Positions 1 to 10,929 of a stretch of 64,000 bases of DNA are shown piece after piece (the stretch's first letter is position 1; the number at the start of each line of letters is the position of its first letter). Below the pieces are notes generated by a model, which was given only the letters and a program-made list of their open reading frames with translations, searched no databases and was not told the origin of the DNA. The position numbers were made by a program, and so were the translations under genes. Location: positions 60,021,575 through 60,085,574 of the forward strand of contig JAKSZU010000016.1 of NCBI GenBank assembly GCA_026018925.1. Direction: 5' to 3'. This stretch comes from Tupaia tana (Eukaryota > Chordata > Mammalia > Scandentia > Tupaiidae).

Positions 1-643
1 CAGACACAGCCACAGAGTCAGCCAATGACTTGAGAGGAATTTCTATGTAGCTTTTGGAACAATGTCTCTGTAACTCCCTACTCTCTAAGACTTTGCTCTT
101 GATATCTAGCCATGCCAGGTGCCCCAGTCTCAGAGTGCTAGCTCCTTAGCCCAAGACTGCTGCCAGAAAGGGCATGTCGTCTCCTCTTCCTGTTTCTTTC
201 CCACATCGCCATTGCTATTCCTCTACGCCTAGCACAATTCCACTCTTGAGGATAGGGATAAAGGAGGAGGTCATGTTACCAGTGGTAAAAAGCATTTCTG
301 AATGCTTTGCGCATTTGAGTTTACTCAGTCAGCTCAATCTTTCCAAATAGAATATCTCTCAGTTAAAAACAAACAAACGAACAAAACAAGCGAAAAACCT
401 GGTTTGTTTACAGGTGTGGGGTCTTGGTTCTCTGGAGAACGGAGAGAGCAAGGGAGACCCACAGGCTCACTTCTTTGGTGAGGTTTGCTGACCTTCCCCA
501 CCCAGCTAGCCAAGCTTGTGAGAGGCTGTCAGAGCCCAAGAGAACTTTGTTCTGGACTTCCAGAAGGCGAGGCAGGCTGGGCTGAGCCACCCAGCAACGT
601 CCCCCATCATTCAACCTCTTGAGACTTACCCGCCAAGCCTCAC
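1..643. other. ITGAM: ITGAM intron 16 (partial), no recognised element
   Basis: This stretch follows the donor of exon 16 and runs to the window edge. I looked for exon 17 (the continuation of the thigh domain) on the minus strand and found no match. No repeat family is recognisable apart from an A-rich stretch near 365-400. Confidence 0.6.
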
Positions 644-807
644 CTTCTCTGAGACGATCCCGCGTGCTCTTGCGGACACGGAGGCAGACTCGGACCTCCC
701 CAGCAGCCTGGTTTCTCACCACCTGTTCACTACACTCAAACACATTTCTTGCCACTTGTCTGGGTGTAAAGTCCATGGTCACGTCAACTCTCAGTACTGG
801 CTGGGAC
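644..807 (-). CDS. ITGAM: ITGAM exon 16, end of beta-propeller and start of thigh domain
   Basis: 164 nt, codons 613-667. The acceptor is a CAG just above 807 and the donor AGAAG|gtgag lies below 644. The exon completes the arginine codon split with exon 15, then reads SQPVLRV and MDFTPRQVARNVFEC, the linker into the thigh Ig-like domain. The text matches CD11b rather than CD11c or CD11d, and this exon is the best paralogue discriminator in the window. It ends in phase 1 after LRE. The next exon is not present in the remaining 643 bases. Confidence 0.95.
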
Positions 808-947
808 CTGTAAGGTCACCAGAGGACCATCAGGGAGCTTCAGACAGCAAAAACAAAAACAAAACAAAGAGCAACAATGCACACACACACACACACACAC
901 ACACTCCTTCAAGCAGAAACCTGCTGTGCTTCAAAAGGAATCCTCAC
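808..947. repeat. (CA)n microsatellite in intron 15
   Basis: Intron 15 is only 140 bp. It carries a CA dinucleotide run at about 879-903 preceded by an A-rich stretch. Confidence 0.8.
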
Positions 948-1078
948 CTGAGCAGTACTATACGCCCTTGAGCCCCCACAGCCAGGTCCGCCAGTCCATC
1001 CATCGTGAGGTCCTGGCCCCCGCTCAGTGACTGACCGAAGTACTGGAGCCCAAGAGCTAGCTGGGAGCCTGCAATGCG
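948..1078 (-). CDS. ITGAM: ITGAM exon 15, FG-GAP/calcium-binding propeller blade
   Basis: 131 nt, codons 570-612. It encodes [20 protein letters not shown] followed by [17 protein letters not shown], an FG-GAP blade with a DxxxDG-type cation loop (D-L-T-M-D-G-L-A-D). The acceptor is CAG above 1078 and the donor CTCAG|gtgag lies below 948. It ends with two bases of an arginine codon completed in exon 16. Confidence 0.96.
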
Positions 1079-1326
1079 CTGAGAGTGGAAAAGAGAAGGA
1101 GAAAAGGGGAGCAAGAAAGAATCGGGAAGTAGGTAGCTCATTCATCAAAGGTGACCCGGGTCGAGGTGCTCTGTGGTCACACGAGTCTCATCTCCCACAG
1201 CTTATCAAGGAATTAGGCAACTTAGACTTTAACAAGGACTTTTTCATTTTTAGACCAGACCACATCCTCAAGATGATAATCAACTTTTACATGAAGTAAC
1301 ATGAATTTCGAAAAGTTTTACGGAGA

Positions 1327-1572
1327 GCCAGCCAGTGGAGTGGTCGTTAAGGCAGCCAGATCCCACATGGCCAGCTGCATGGTTCAAGTCCCAGACCTGG
1401 CAGTTTGAGAAACACACTAGGTGCATGTGCGTGCACGCCTAAAATCCCCAGAGGAGAACAGAGGAGAAGGGATTGCGGTGTGGCCATCCCCCCTGGGGAG
1501 TACTTTCTCTCTCTCTCTCCATCTCCAATGAGTACATGAGCCCCCACAGCAAAAACTAAAAAAGAAAAGAAA
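1327..1572 (+). mobile_element. SINE-C copy
   Basis: The head has GTGGTCGTTAAGGCAGCCAG and a B-box-like GGTTCAAGTCC. The body and a CT-rich 3' part follow, ending in an AAAAGA-rich tail. It lies in intron 14. Confidence 0.8.
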
Positions 1573-2251
1573 AGAAACGTGATTTTAAACAAAAGTTCAA
1601 GCTTTGGTGGTATAACAAGTAGCATACTAAACTGTAGTGCGGAAGCCACATGGCTGACCACGGGTTCAGACAAAAAAAATGTTAAAAATAACTGTAACTA
1701 TAAAAATATGTTAACAGACACACAATATTAATACACGTAAATTGTGAACCAATAGCACTAGGCGTGTGTTCCGGGGAAGGTAAGATGTGGAGTACATGCA
1801 ATTCAAGGGAAGTTGTTGTCAGCTTAAAGAGACCATTATAAGATATTTCACGTGGGTCCCATGGTAGCCACAAAGAAAACATCTTTAGAAGTCATACAAA
1901 ATCTTTGGTGCTATGGCAGAGAGAAGCAGGAAGGACTGCAGGTGCATATGTAGGGACAGAGAGAGATTTGAAAGCGACCGACTCTTCTCTAACAACCCAC
2001 TCTCACAGGGACTCGGGAAAACCGAGGCTGCCTTAATCTGCTCATGTGGGTCCCGAACACTCCATTAGGCCCCATCTCCCTAGACGGCCACACTGGGGGT
2101 CAAGTCACAATGCTCAAATCAGCAATAGCAATAAACACCTGCATTTAAAGAAAAGAATCATCTTAAATAAACAACCAAGTTTTATACCTCAAGGAACTAT
2201 AAACAACCACCATAACAACAACAACAACAAAACAGTTGAAACCCTAAGTTA

Positions 2252-2345
2252 GCTGGCTGAGGCTGGAGCGTGGATCACAGCGTTAGGGGTTCTCGCTCTC
2301 TCTGCCCCTCTCACTCATGGAAGAAATAAGTAAATAAACTTTTTA
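2252..2345 (+). mobile_element. Degenerate short SINE remnant
   Basis: A tRNA-like head remnant, a CT-rich segment and an AAATAAGTAAATAAAC tail are visible. The B box is lost, so family assignment is uncertain. Confidence 0.4.
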
Positions 2346-2376
2346 AATAATTTTTATTTTTTATAAGACACTGTCA

Positions 2377-2645
2377 GGCCAGCCCCACAGCTCAGTGGTT
2401 AAGTGCTGCATGTTGGGACCAAGATCCCACGTGGCCAACTGCAGTTCAAGTCCGGGCTCCAATGCCGTGAGGACATGTTGAACATACGCACATGCATTAT
2501 AATATCCTGATAGGATGGATAACTGGAAGAAAAAGGATTGGGGCATGACCAGCCCCATTAGGAGGTGCTTTCTCTCTCTCTCTCTGTCTCTGGTGAGTGC
2601 ACGTACCCTGTAGTAAATAAATAAATATTAATTTGTTTTACATTA
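2377..2645 (+). mobile_element. SINE-C copy
   Basis: It starts GGCCAGCCCCACAGCTCAG, has the B-box-like AGTTCAAGTCC and a CT run, and ends in AAATAAATAAAT. Confidence 0.8.
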
Positions 2646-2649
2646 AAAA

Positions 2650-3136
2650 TAAAAAAGGCAAAGCCTATGGCCTGGTGGTTAAGCCAGCTGGATTCTACAT
2701 GGCTAACCACACGGTTTGATCTCCAGACCTGGCAGGTTGAAAAATACGCAGGGTAGCAGCTGGCAGATGGTGTAGTTGCTATGTCACTGGACTCCTACGT
2801 GATTGGCTGTGGTTCAAGACCTGGACCCAGTGGCTTGGGCTTGAACTCACACCAGACGTGTGTGCGTGCATGCCCAGGATCTGGGAGGTGATTGGAGGAG
2901 AAGGGATTGCAGCTTGGTCATCCCTCCTGGCAGATGATTTCTCAATTTCCCTCTCATTGTCTCTCTCTCTCTCTTTCTCTCTGGCAAACGCAAACACCCT
3001 AATGCAAAAATCTCTACCACAAAAAAAAAAAAAAAGAAAGAAAAATAAGCAGGGTGAACTCCTGACAGGAGAGAAATGGAGGAAAATGGAGAAAATAGTA
3101 ATGATGTGACCATGCCCCATTAGGGAGTTTTCTTGC

Positions 3137-3192
<56 letters not shown>

Positions 3193-3235
3193 CAACACAT
3201 GTGCACTCTGGCAAATTTTTTTTAATTAAAAAAAA
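2650..3235 (+). mobile_element. SINE-C split by a younger SINE-A
   Basis: The outer copy runs 2650-2752 and resumes at about 3046-3235, with a 45-bp CT microsatellite near 3140-3187. The copy between them (2753-3045) is a SINE-A. The break is marked by a short repeat of the target (ACGCAGGGTA before, AGCAGGGTGA after), so the relative ages can be read directly. Confidence 0.75.
2753..3045 (+). mobile_element. SINE-A nested in SINE-C
   Basis: Full-length head, body and poly(A)-rich tail, inserted inside the older copy around it. Confidence 0.8.
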
Positions 3236-3646
3236 AGACAAGTGTTGGCAAAGATGTGGAGAAACTGGAACCTTGCACACTGTGGGTGGAAAAGCAAAAT
3301 GGTGGATTCCCTATGGAAAATAGTAGGGAAGTCCCTCCAAAAAACTAAAAATATAGCTACCCTCTGACCCATCAATCCTACTTCTGGATATTTACCCAAA
3401 AGAATTAAACCAAGACAGTGTGCAGTCCTGGGGTCTACTCGGAAAGACATAGAAATAGTGTTTCAAGGGAGATAGCCTTGTTGGTTTTGACTGGATATTC
3501 ATATAAACGTTTTAAAGGGATGAGCGATAGAGTTAACCCTTATCTGTAAGTTTTGAGTTTATATTGTTGCATTACATGTACAAAACCAAAACAATTTTTC
3601 CCTAAAAATAATTTTGGGTTTTGTGTGTGTGTGTTGAGGAATTGTA

Positions 3647-3712
3647 AAGAAAAGCAGAATGTTTCACCGGGCGTGGTGGCGCCCGCCCTATGGCAAGAAA
3701 AGCAGAATGTTT
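3647..3712 (+). repeat. 30-nt 7SL/Alu-like 5' stub between 18-bp direct repeats
   Basis: AAGAAAAGCAGAATGTTT occurs at 3647-3664 and 3695-3712. The 30 nt between begin with a sequence like the first 23 nt of 7SL RNA or an Alu left arm (CCGGGCGTGGTGGCGCCCGC). There is no poly(A) stretch at either side. Confidence 0.7.
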
Positions 3713-3726
3713 TCTCATGATTTTTT

Positions 3727-3957
3727 TTGAGAGGTTTTTGCTATAGGGCATGTGCGCTCACCAGAAAGACAGCGAGAGACAGAAAGTGAGAAATCACACC
3801 CCAGGGGGGTGGCCACACTGCAATCCCTTCTCCTGGGATCTTGGGCATGCATGCACATGTTCCCAGCGTGAGTTTAAGCTACTGGGTCTAGGACTCAAAC
3901 CGTGGTCAACTACATGGGGATCCAGCAACATAGCCACTATGCCAACTGCTGGTCCCA
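3727..3957 (-). mobile_element. SINE-A copy
   Basis: Minus orientation, poly-T at the left, head ending AACTGCTGGTCCC at the right. It lies inside the L1 fragment. Confidence 0.85.
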
Positions 3958-4009
3958 GTTTTATCATGATTTTTACTTCAGTGACTTTAAGACAATTTAT
4001 TATTTTTCT

Positions 4010-4231
4010 TTAGAGATTTTGCTCTAGGGCATTTGCACTCGCCAGAGAGACAGAAAGCAAGAAATCATCCCCCAGGGGGGATGGCCACACCTCAATTCCT
4101 TCTCCTCTTGGGGTTTTGGACATGCATACAGATGTGCCTAGTGTGAGTTTTAAGCCACCAGGTCTGAGGATCGAACAACGATCAACTATGGAGTCCAGTG
4201 ATGTAACCATTAAGTCATCTGCTGGTCCCAA
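4010..4231 (-). mobile_element. SINE-A copy
   Basis: Minus orientation, slightly shortened body. It lies in the same L1 3'UTR 50 bp from the previous copy. Confidence 0.85.
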
Positions 4232-5721
4232 CTTTAGGTCAAATTTTAAAAAATCCTCATTTCTGGTGCCAGGAAAAAAAAAATCAGGATTTTTGAATAA
4301 ATATTAGCATACCCATTTTCATGTAGCACCATCCACAATATCCAAGATGTGAAAACAAACTTAAATGGCTACTCAAAAATGGATTATTTTAATGTGGCAT
4401 ATATAGTCAGTCATTTAGCCTTATGCAAGAGAGATGTATTCTATCATTTGTGACAACATGGATGAACCTGGAAGACATTATTCTAAGTGAAATAAGACAG
4501 TCAAACCAACATTACTCTCTTCCATTTACATGCATTATCTAACATAGGCAAACTTATAGAAGTAGAGAATAGAATGGTGGATGCCAGAGCTAGAGAGGGA
4601 GGGAGATGAGAAATTGCTACTTGATGGGTACAAAATTTCTGTTATGCAGGATAAGTAAGTTCTAGAAATCTGCCATACAACATTGTGCTGGTAGGTAACA
4701 ATACTAAACTGTACACTTAAAAATATGTTATGAGGGGCTGGAGATTTTGAGTGTTAACTCCTCCACGCTGGCTGACGTAATAAACAGTTCTCCTAATCTC
4801 TCTGAGGGCTGTTTCCCACTCCTCGGCATCTAGTTTTCTGCAACATTTTGGTGCATTGGCCAGGAAACAGAAGCAGACTGGCCCTTTGAGCCACCAATCC
4901 TAGGGTGTTTCTCCCCAGGATGGGATGGTCACTACGGTGTGGAGAGAGAGGCACACCCCCATCTCAGTGGGGGTGCCCGCCTCAAGGCCAAGCATTGCTG
5001 GATCACCAGACTCCAACTGGAGAGAAGAAACCACTCCTGAAACCTGTTGCATCAATCTTGGTCAACTCTGGTAATCAGGTAAGCCCCCGGGGATCTGTAG
5101 AGCTCTGGTCAGACCCACTCGATTTGCGTGGAAGAGGAGACCCGTACAATCTCCTTTGGTCGCAAGACCAGCAGTTAGGGCTCATCTGGTAATTGGCTGG
5201 TTCGTGGCCAGCTCTGGTAATCCGATGTGTATGGCTGGTGTGGGGAGGCAATGTATAACCTCTGAATGAATGTGAGTGTTTGTGCCGAGTGAATGTGTTT
5301 GTGGCTCCACGGCTTCTCCCTACAGAGCATGATTAGGTCTGTTTAACTGCGTTTCCGCGGTATCCACCGCTGGAATACCGAGAGGGTGGAACCCGGAGAA
5401 ACCGCTGTGGTCCTTCTGATTGCAGCCCTTGGCCCGAGGCCCTCCTGCAAAACTTGAACAAACTTATCCCCTGCACTGCCTGGCCTATTCAGCAGCGCCC
5501 CCAGGAGGCTGCACAGCTTCTGAGCCTCTGGGTTAAGGCCCACCCCCAGAAGCCGCCATCCCTCCAGAGTTTCCTCATGGATCACTTCCTCCAACCAGTG
5601 ATCTCCCGAGCCTTCTGGGAAGTGCAGGCTTTTGATATTCTAGGTATAGGCAAGAAAAAGTTAAAACCCACCTTCCTCGAGTATATAATTAAAAATTTCA
5701 AGAAAGAGGGTTACTCTATGG

Positions 5722-5902
5722 GGCAGGCAGGTGGCCTGGTGGTTAAGGCAGCTGGACTCCCACATGACTGACAGTGGTTTGAGTCCCGGACCTGGCAGCT
5801 TGCTTTCTCACTTTCCTTCTCTCTCTCTGTCTTTCTCTGGTCAACATCAATAAAATAAAATAATAAAAATAGTTACAATAAATAAAAATTTTTAAAAAGG
5901 GG
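5722..5902 (+). mobile_element. SINE-B copy
   Basis: It lies between similar flanks (AGAGGGTTACTCTA before, GGGGGGTTACTCTA after), so the target duplication is still readable. The tail is AATAAAATAAAATAATAAAAA. Confidence 0.8.
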
Positions 5903-6762
5903 GGTTACTCTAAAGAGTATTAATGTCAAAGTAACCCCAGGGAAATTGGTTCTTAAAACCCTAATATATGTATGAACTCATATATGTAATATGTCAGGTT
6001 ACATACTGACAAGGGTCCCATGCTGTGTATCTGTGTGGGGAAAAAAAAGGCCTTAAAGAATTCTATTCAATTTGGTTTATAAAAAGAACGCTCATACAAA
6101 TTAGTTTAAAAGCTTTTCAAGTTCATATAACTTTAGTGAAAGAGCTGGCTTTAAATGTTGTGAAAGAAAAAGATTAATAAGTGAACGTCTTCACAATTTC
6201 CAACATATATTTTGTCTAGGTTTTCATTGATCAAGCAACATCATGTTTATCTTAATATGGCTGGTTTAATGAAACAACTAGTATTTGTGTTGTGTGTTGC
6301 GTTTTACATATTGGATGTCTAACAGGGAAATGAATTCATGACTAGCTTTTTCTGGCTTTAGTTTTAGTGCTAACAGAAGATCTTTGACCTCAAAGTAACT
6401 CTTGGATGTTCACAGAAGGCCCCTGAGACATCCAAAAGGGAGATGTTAAACCAATCAGGATTATTGTTTATATGTTGGATACAAATGGAAAGCATTGTCA
6501 AATTAAGTAATTCTAATTTTCTTGGTATTATATTTAAGTTATATGTATAAATATGTTCTGTACTTGTATGTCTATATATGCATTGTTTCAAAATAATTTG
6601 AGATTCTCAGGAATTAATGGTAGGCTATTATGTTAAACTGGTATATATAGCCAAATTCCTTTGCCAGTTATGAATTTTTGTCAGAGCATTAACTATGGCT
6701 ATAATCTTAATGTGATGTTCTTAAGAAAATTCACAAAGAGGATGGAAAGAGAATGTACTCTT
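5903..6762. other. AT-rich stretch inside the ERV-derived insertion, unrecognised
   Basis: No reading frame, SINE or recognised LTR is visible here. By position it belongs to the insertion bounded by the 13-bp duplication. Confidence 0.5.
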
Positions 6763-7067
6763 ACAAGTACAGGTTTCTTTTTTTTTTTTTTTTTTTTTGA
6801 GAGGTTTTTCGCTATAGGGCGCGTGCGCTCGCCAGACAGACAGAGAGAGACATAGAGACAGAAAGCGAGAAATCACCCCCCAGGGGGGATGGTCACGCCG
6901 CAATCCCTTCTCCTCCATTCTCCTCTCGGGATCTTGGGCACGCACGCACACGCGCCCGGCGTGAGTTGTAAGCCACCGGGTCCGAGACGCGAACCGCGGT
7001 CGACTACGTGGGAGTCCAGCGACATAGCCATTACGCTAACTGCTGGTTCCCACAAGTACAGGTTTCT
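6763..7067 (-). mobile_element. Young SINE-A with intact target duplication
   Basis: Flanked by ACAAGTACAGGTTTCT at 6763-6778 and 7052-7067. The element keeps CpG-rich sites in the head (CGACTACGTGGGAGTCCAGC on the + strand) and is almost identical to the copy at 7649, which marks a recent subfamily. Confidence 0.92.
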
Positions 7068-7148
7068 AAAAAAATCTAATCATTAAAAAAAATATATGTT
7101 ATGAGGGATGATCTCATGTTGTTTTCTTACCATGATAAAAAATATTTA

Positions 7149-7350
7149 GGGGCCAGGTGGTGGCACAGTGGTAACACAATGGACCCACATGGGAACGGTT
7201 CTGGGTTCACACCCCAGGGCCTCCCTCCTGCCCAGTGTGTGTGCACGTCCACCATCCAGGCCAGCTGATGCTGGAGGAGACTGTGGTGTGAGCACCACTG
7301 CCTGGAGAGGGTCTCTGTCTCTCAATAAATAAATAATTAAATTTCTAAAA
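7149..7350 (+). mobile_element. SINE-D copy
   Basis: The head GGGGCCAGGTGGTGGCACAG has a B-box-like GGTTCTGGGTTCACACC. The body lacks the SINE-A 3' motif and the tail is AATAAATAAATAATTAAA. Confidence 0.65.
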
Positions 7351-7648
7351 AGTCTTAAGAAATAAAGAAAAATGTGAAGCTGAAATAGAGCCAGAGACCA
7401 GAGGCCAGAAGACCAGGTGGCCTCCACGGGCTGTGGTGGGAGAGAATGGGGCATAGGTGATGTGGGACCAAATTCCAAGGGTCCCTCCAAACAGTGGATT
7501 CTATATGGCAGGAAACGAGGCCCTGTCTTAAGGAAGAAACTAGTCATAGGGGCCAGGACTTCGAGTGACCAGCCATCTACATGAGCTGCGTAATTTGCAA
7601 GGGCCAGTGCAAAAGAATAATGCAAAAAATCTCTTATTCAAAAATGAC

Positions 7649-7935
7649 TGGGAACCAGCAGTTAGCGTAATGGCTATGTCGCTGGACTCCCATGTAGTCG
7701 ACCGCGGTTCGCGTCTCGGACCCGGTGGCTTACAACTCACGCCGGGCGCGTGTGCGTGCGTGCCCAAGATCCCGAGAGGAGAATGGAGGAGAAGGGATTG
7801 CGGCGTGACCATCCCCCCTGGGGGGTGATTTCTCGCTTTCTGTCTCTATGTCTCTCTCTGTCTGTCTGGCGAGCGCACGCGCCCTATAGCGAAAAAACCT
7901 CTCCAAAAGAAAAAAAAAAAAAAAGAAAAAAAAAT
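7649..7935 (+). mobile_element. Young SINE-A
   Basis: Full-length copy. The target duplication AAAAATGACT is seen before the head and after the mixed A/G tail. Confidence 0.9.
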
Positions 7936-8338
7936 GACTAAGAATTCAAGATGGCAATATCAGAGCATTAAACCAAGTGCAGGGCCCCTCTGAGAAAAGG
8001 GCCCTTTGTAACTGTCTGTGTCACGTGGCCACGATCATGCAAACCTGTACTGTTACCAGTTAGATAGGTTTTCTAGGATGTGAAAGGCTAAACCCAGAAC
8101 AGATCTGGGAAATCCAAGACTCTTGGTCACCCTACCAGAACTGAGATTCAAAAGAAAAGAATGGGTCACACCTCAACACTCCAGTTTGTAGTTTACAGTT
8201 TCTGGGCCTTAATCTATTCATCTGTAACACTGAGGAGGTAATGCCCTCACGCGCTTCCTTTCCGATGTAGAAAGAACTCATCCAGAACTCAGAGCTTCGA
8301 GGTTTCTGTGAAGTATGTGCTATTAGTTTTGTTTGTTT

Positions 8339-8560
8339 TTGTTTTCTATAGGGCACATGTACTCGCCAGGGAAAGTGAGAAACCACCTCCCCAGAGGGGG
8401 TGGCCTCATTGCAGTCCCTTCTCCTCCATTCTTCTCTTGGGATTTCAGGCATGCACACATATGTGCCTGGCTTGTTTTTCAAGTCAGCAGGTCTGGGACT
8501 TGAACCATGGAGTCAGCCATGAGGATCCAGCCACTTTACCACCATGCCACTGCTGTTCCA
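8339..8560 (-). mobile_element. SINE-A/C-like copy
   Basis: Minus orientation with a shortened 3' body. It ends 127 bp from exon 14. Confidence 0.75.
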
Positions 8561-8686
8561 TGCTACTATTTTTGTAGGTTCTGAAAGGAGTACTGGGAAA
8601 ACTGGCAGCTATAAAAACATTATCTTAGAGGGAGACTGATCAGCAAAGGGGCTACCGTCCTGACAAGGACAGTGACTTGGACTCAC

Positions 8687-8896
8687 CTGGCTGTGGGAGG
8701 AACTGATTCTAAATCCTGAGGTTCCATGAAAAATGTAGACAGCACCCTGGTTTTCTTGCTCTCCTGGGGCTCCGATAGCCACGTCTGTCAGCTTGTCCCC
8801 GTTCACATCCCCCAGCACAGTTAGAGCTGCCCCAAAGCGGGCCCAGGGGTGGCCCTGCTCCCCGCGGAGAATAGCTTCACACTGCCACTGAGCTCT
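8687..8896 (-). CDS. ITGAM: ITGAM exon 14, propeller blade with calcium loop
   Basis: 210 nt, codons 500-569, both ends in phase 0. It begins [20 protein letters not shown] and contains [19 protein letters not shown], an FG-GAP repeat with a DxNxDxxxD calcium loop. It ends SSSHSQ before CAG|gtgag. The acceptor is AACAG above 8896. Confidence 0.97.
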
Positions 8897-8990
8897 CTGT
8901 TGGGGGGAGAAAAAGTGCCAGGCACAGCCCAGATGACTGCTTTACCTCACACCCACACCCCACCCAGCCCAGATCCCTGCAGCCACTCAC

Positions 8991-9131
8991 CCCCTTGGGC
9001 AACGGACACACGGACACCTGGCCCCCTCTTGTCTGCTCATAGAAATGAGGGGCTCCGATCAGGACCAGGTCAGTGCTGCCATTTTCATCCACATCCACAG
9101 AGCAGAGGGAAGCCCCAAAGTAGGAGCCAAT
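8991..9131 (-). CDS. ITGAM: ITGAM exon 13, propeller blade with calcium loop
   Basis: 141 nt, codons 453-499, phase 0 at both ends. It reads [20 protein letters not shown] and then [19 protein letters not shown], with the loop D-V-D-E-N-G-S-T-D. The acceptor is TTTCAG above 9131. The donor is AAGGGG|gtgag below 8991. Confidence 0.97.
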
Positions 9132-9249
9132 CTGAAAGAGATGGGGTCAGGATCACATACCTCTTCCCACCTGAAGCAGAGTGTGGGAGTTTTCTCTTTA
9201 TAAATAAAACCATGTCCTCTACAAAAAGCCCTCTGGAATGGATGTGATC

Positions 9250-9497
9250 ATTTTTTTTTTAAGAGAGATTTTTGTTGTAGGGTGCATCACTCGCCAGAGA
9301 GACAGAGACAGAAAGCAAGAAATCACCCCTCAGGGGAGATAGCCACACCCTTCTCCTCCATTCTCCTCTTGGAATCTTGGGCACGCACCCACACGCGCCT
9401 GGCGTGAGTTTTAAGCCACTGGGTCTGGGACTCGAGACGTGGTCGACTATGTGGGAGTCCAGCTACATAACCATTATGCCATCCTCTGGTCTCTGAA
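9250..9497 (-). mobile_element. SINE-A copy
   Basis: Minus orientation with an old, diverged poly-T at 9252-9261. It sits 119 bp upstream of exon 13. Confidence 0.8.
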
Positions 9498-9780
9498 TGT
9501 GATCTTCTATATGATTCATTATAAATTCTCATCCGAATGTACTGCCAGCTAGGGGAGCACATTATAGAGTCAATGGATGGAGGGTGAGGATTTGCCCCAA
9601 ATGGTGTTCCAGGGAGGAGAAGGCAGCAAAGAAATTGGACTGGAAAATACAGATAAGCCTAGAACAGACAAGATACCCTTTGGAAGTTTTTATGAGTGGA
9701 GGGGAGTTGGTAAAAAGTTAAAGTTGGCAGTCTGACTAATAAGGAATCAACTAGCTTGAATTAAAAAAAAACTATTGCTG
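9498..9780. other. Intron 12 spacer, no recognised element
   Basis: Nothing beyond ordinary intronic sequence is seen. Confidence 0.5.
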
Positions 9781-10032
9781 AGGCTAGCAGTTGGTGTGGT
9801 GGTTAAGGCACTGGACTCCCACATGGTCGACTGCGGTTTGAGTCTCAGACTCAGTGGCTTGAAAATCATGTTGGGCACATGTGTGTTCATGCCCAAAATA
9901 CCAAGAGGAGAATAAGGGAGATGGTCATGCAGAGTGGTCATGCCCCTTTAGGGGTAATTTCTCACTTTCCTTCTCTGTTTCTCTGTCTCTCTTCAGCCAG
10001 CACACACACCCTATGGGAAAAAAAATAATAAT
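9781..10032 (+). mobile_element. SINE-A copy
   Basis: Full head (GGTTTGAGTCTC as B box) and body. The tail is AAAAAAAATAATAATTATTG. Confidence 0.8.
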
Positions 10033-10078
10033 TATTGCTATCTAGGACAATTTTTTGTGATATTAAGAAATAATGTAG

Positions 10079-10335
10079 AGGGACCAGCAGATGGCATAGT
10101 GGTTACATCACTAGACTCCCCAGTGGCCGACTATGATTCAAGTCCTGGACCCAGTGGCTTGAAACTCACACTGAGCACATGTGTATGCATGCTCAAGATC
10201 CCAGGAAGAGAATGGAAAGAGATTGTGGCTGGGGCGGCGGGGGGGGGTGATTTCTCACTTTCCTTCTGTCTTTCTCTCTCCCACAAACAAGTGCACATGC
10301 ATAAGGCAAAAATATCTTTAAAAAAATAAAATAAA
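10079..10335 (+). mobile_element. SINE-A copy
   Basis: Full-length, with a G-run (about 8 G) at 10240-10247 in the body and the tail AAAAAAATAAAATAAAG. Confidence 0.8.
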
Positions 10336-10351
10336 GGGAATAATGTACGTG

Positions 10352-10590
10352 TGTTCCAGTGGCCTAATAGTTAAAGAGGTCAGATCCCACATGACTGGCC
10401 AGTGGCCTGTAAACATGTTGGATGTGTGTGCATGCATGCCCCAAATGCTGGGAGGATGGAGAAATGGAGAAGAAATTGCCATGTGACCACGTTGCATTGG
10501 GGAGGTTGCTTTCTCCCTCTCCCGCGCTCTCTGTTTCTCTCCAGTGAGTCTACATGCCTTCTAACAAAGTTTAAAAAAAAAAAAAAAAAA
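10352..10590 (+). mobile_element. SINE-C copy
   Basis: A diverged head lacking a clear B box, then body, CT-rich part and an 18-A tail. Confidence 0.7.
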
Positions 10591-10929
10591 GAATGCCTAT
10601 TGACCAATAAAATAATTTTTAAAAATACGTTCAGTGTCAATATATAGAATTCAACCATAATTTTTTTTTCACTTAATCACCCACTCATTTATTCATTTAA
10701 CAAATAAAGATTTGCTACTTGCTGAGCATGAGGCTGGGCAATAGAGTCAGAGTGACTTCCAGCGCTCTCAGTGCAGCAAGGCGGAGGGAGCAGAGTAGGA
10801 AACAGATACGTAGGGATGTGCATATGGTAATTTGAAACTGGGGCATGTTTTAGGAAGGAAAAGTGCAGGGGACGTGATGCCATGACTTACTGCAATTGGA
10901 TCTCTGTGGAGGAGTCTCTGATAATTCAA

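Larger units (their letters stand above)
3236..4736 (+). mobile_element. L1 ORF2 end and 3'UTR fragments, sense strand +
   Basis: 3240-3450 reads as the conserved tail of L1 ORF2 (hot-spot text around ATTTACCCAAAAGAATTAAA). 4320-4736 reads as an L1 3'UTR (CAACATGGATGAACCTGGAA, then TACACTTAAAAATATGTTA). Two minus-strand SINEs interrupt it. The L1 end resumes at 7095-7148 after a 2.4 kb insertion. Confidence 0.75.
4737..7094 (+). mobile_element. Endogenous-retrovirus-derived insertion with A-rich 3' end
   Basis: The L1 3'UTR is interrupted between two copies of TATGTTATGAGGG (4724-4736 and 7095-7107). The insert opens with an LTR-end-like segment: an AATAAA within GTAATAAACAGTTCTCC near 4779, then a U5-like stretch ending at about 4847. 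Next comes TTTGGTGCATTGGCCAGGAA, like a retroviral primer-binding-site region. A leader follows, then a gag-like reading stretch at 5450-5720. The insert ends in ATTAAAAAAAATA. It holds a SINE-B and a SINE-A. Class-I ERV origin is my best guess; no intact viral gene is present. Confidence 0.55.

Noticed and set aside
2779..3198. Long frames with runs of RERERE or SLSLSL throughout the window
   Set aside because: These are translations of (CT)n/(GA)n stretches and SINE bodies.
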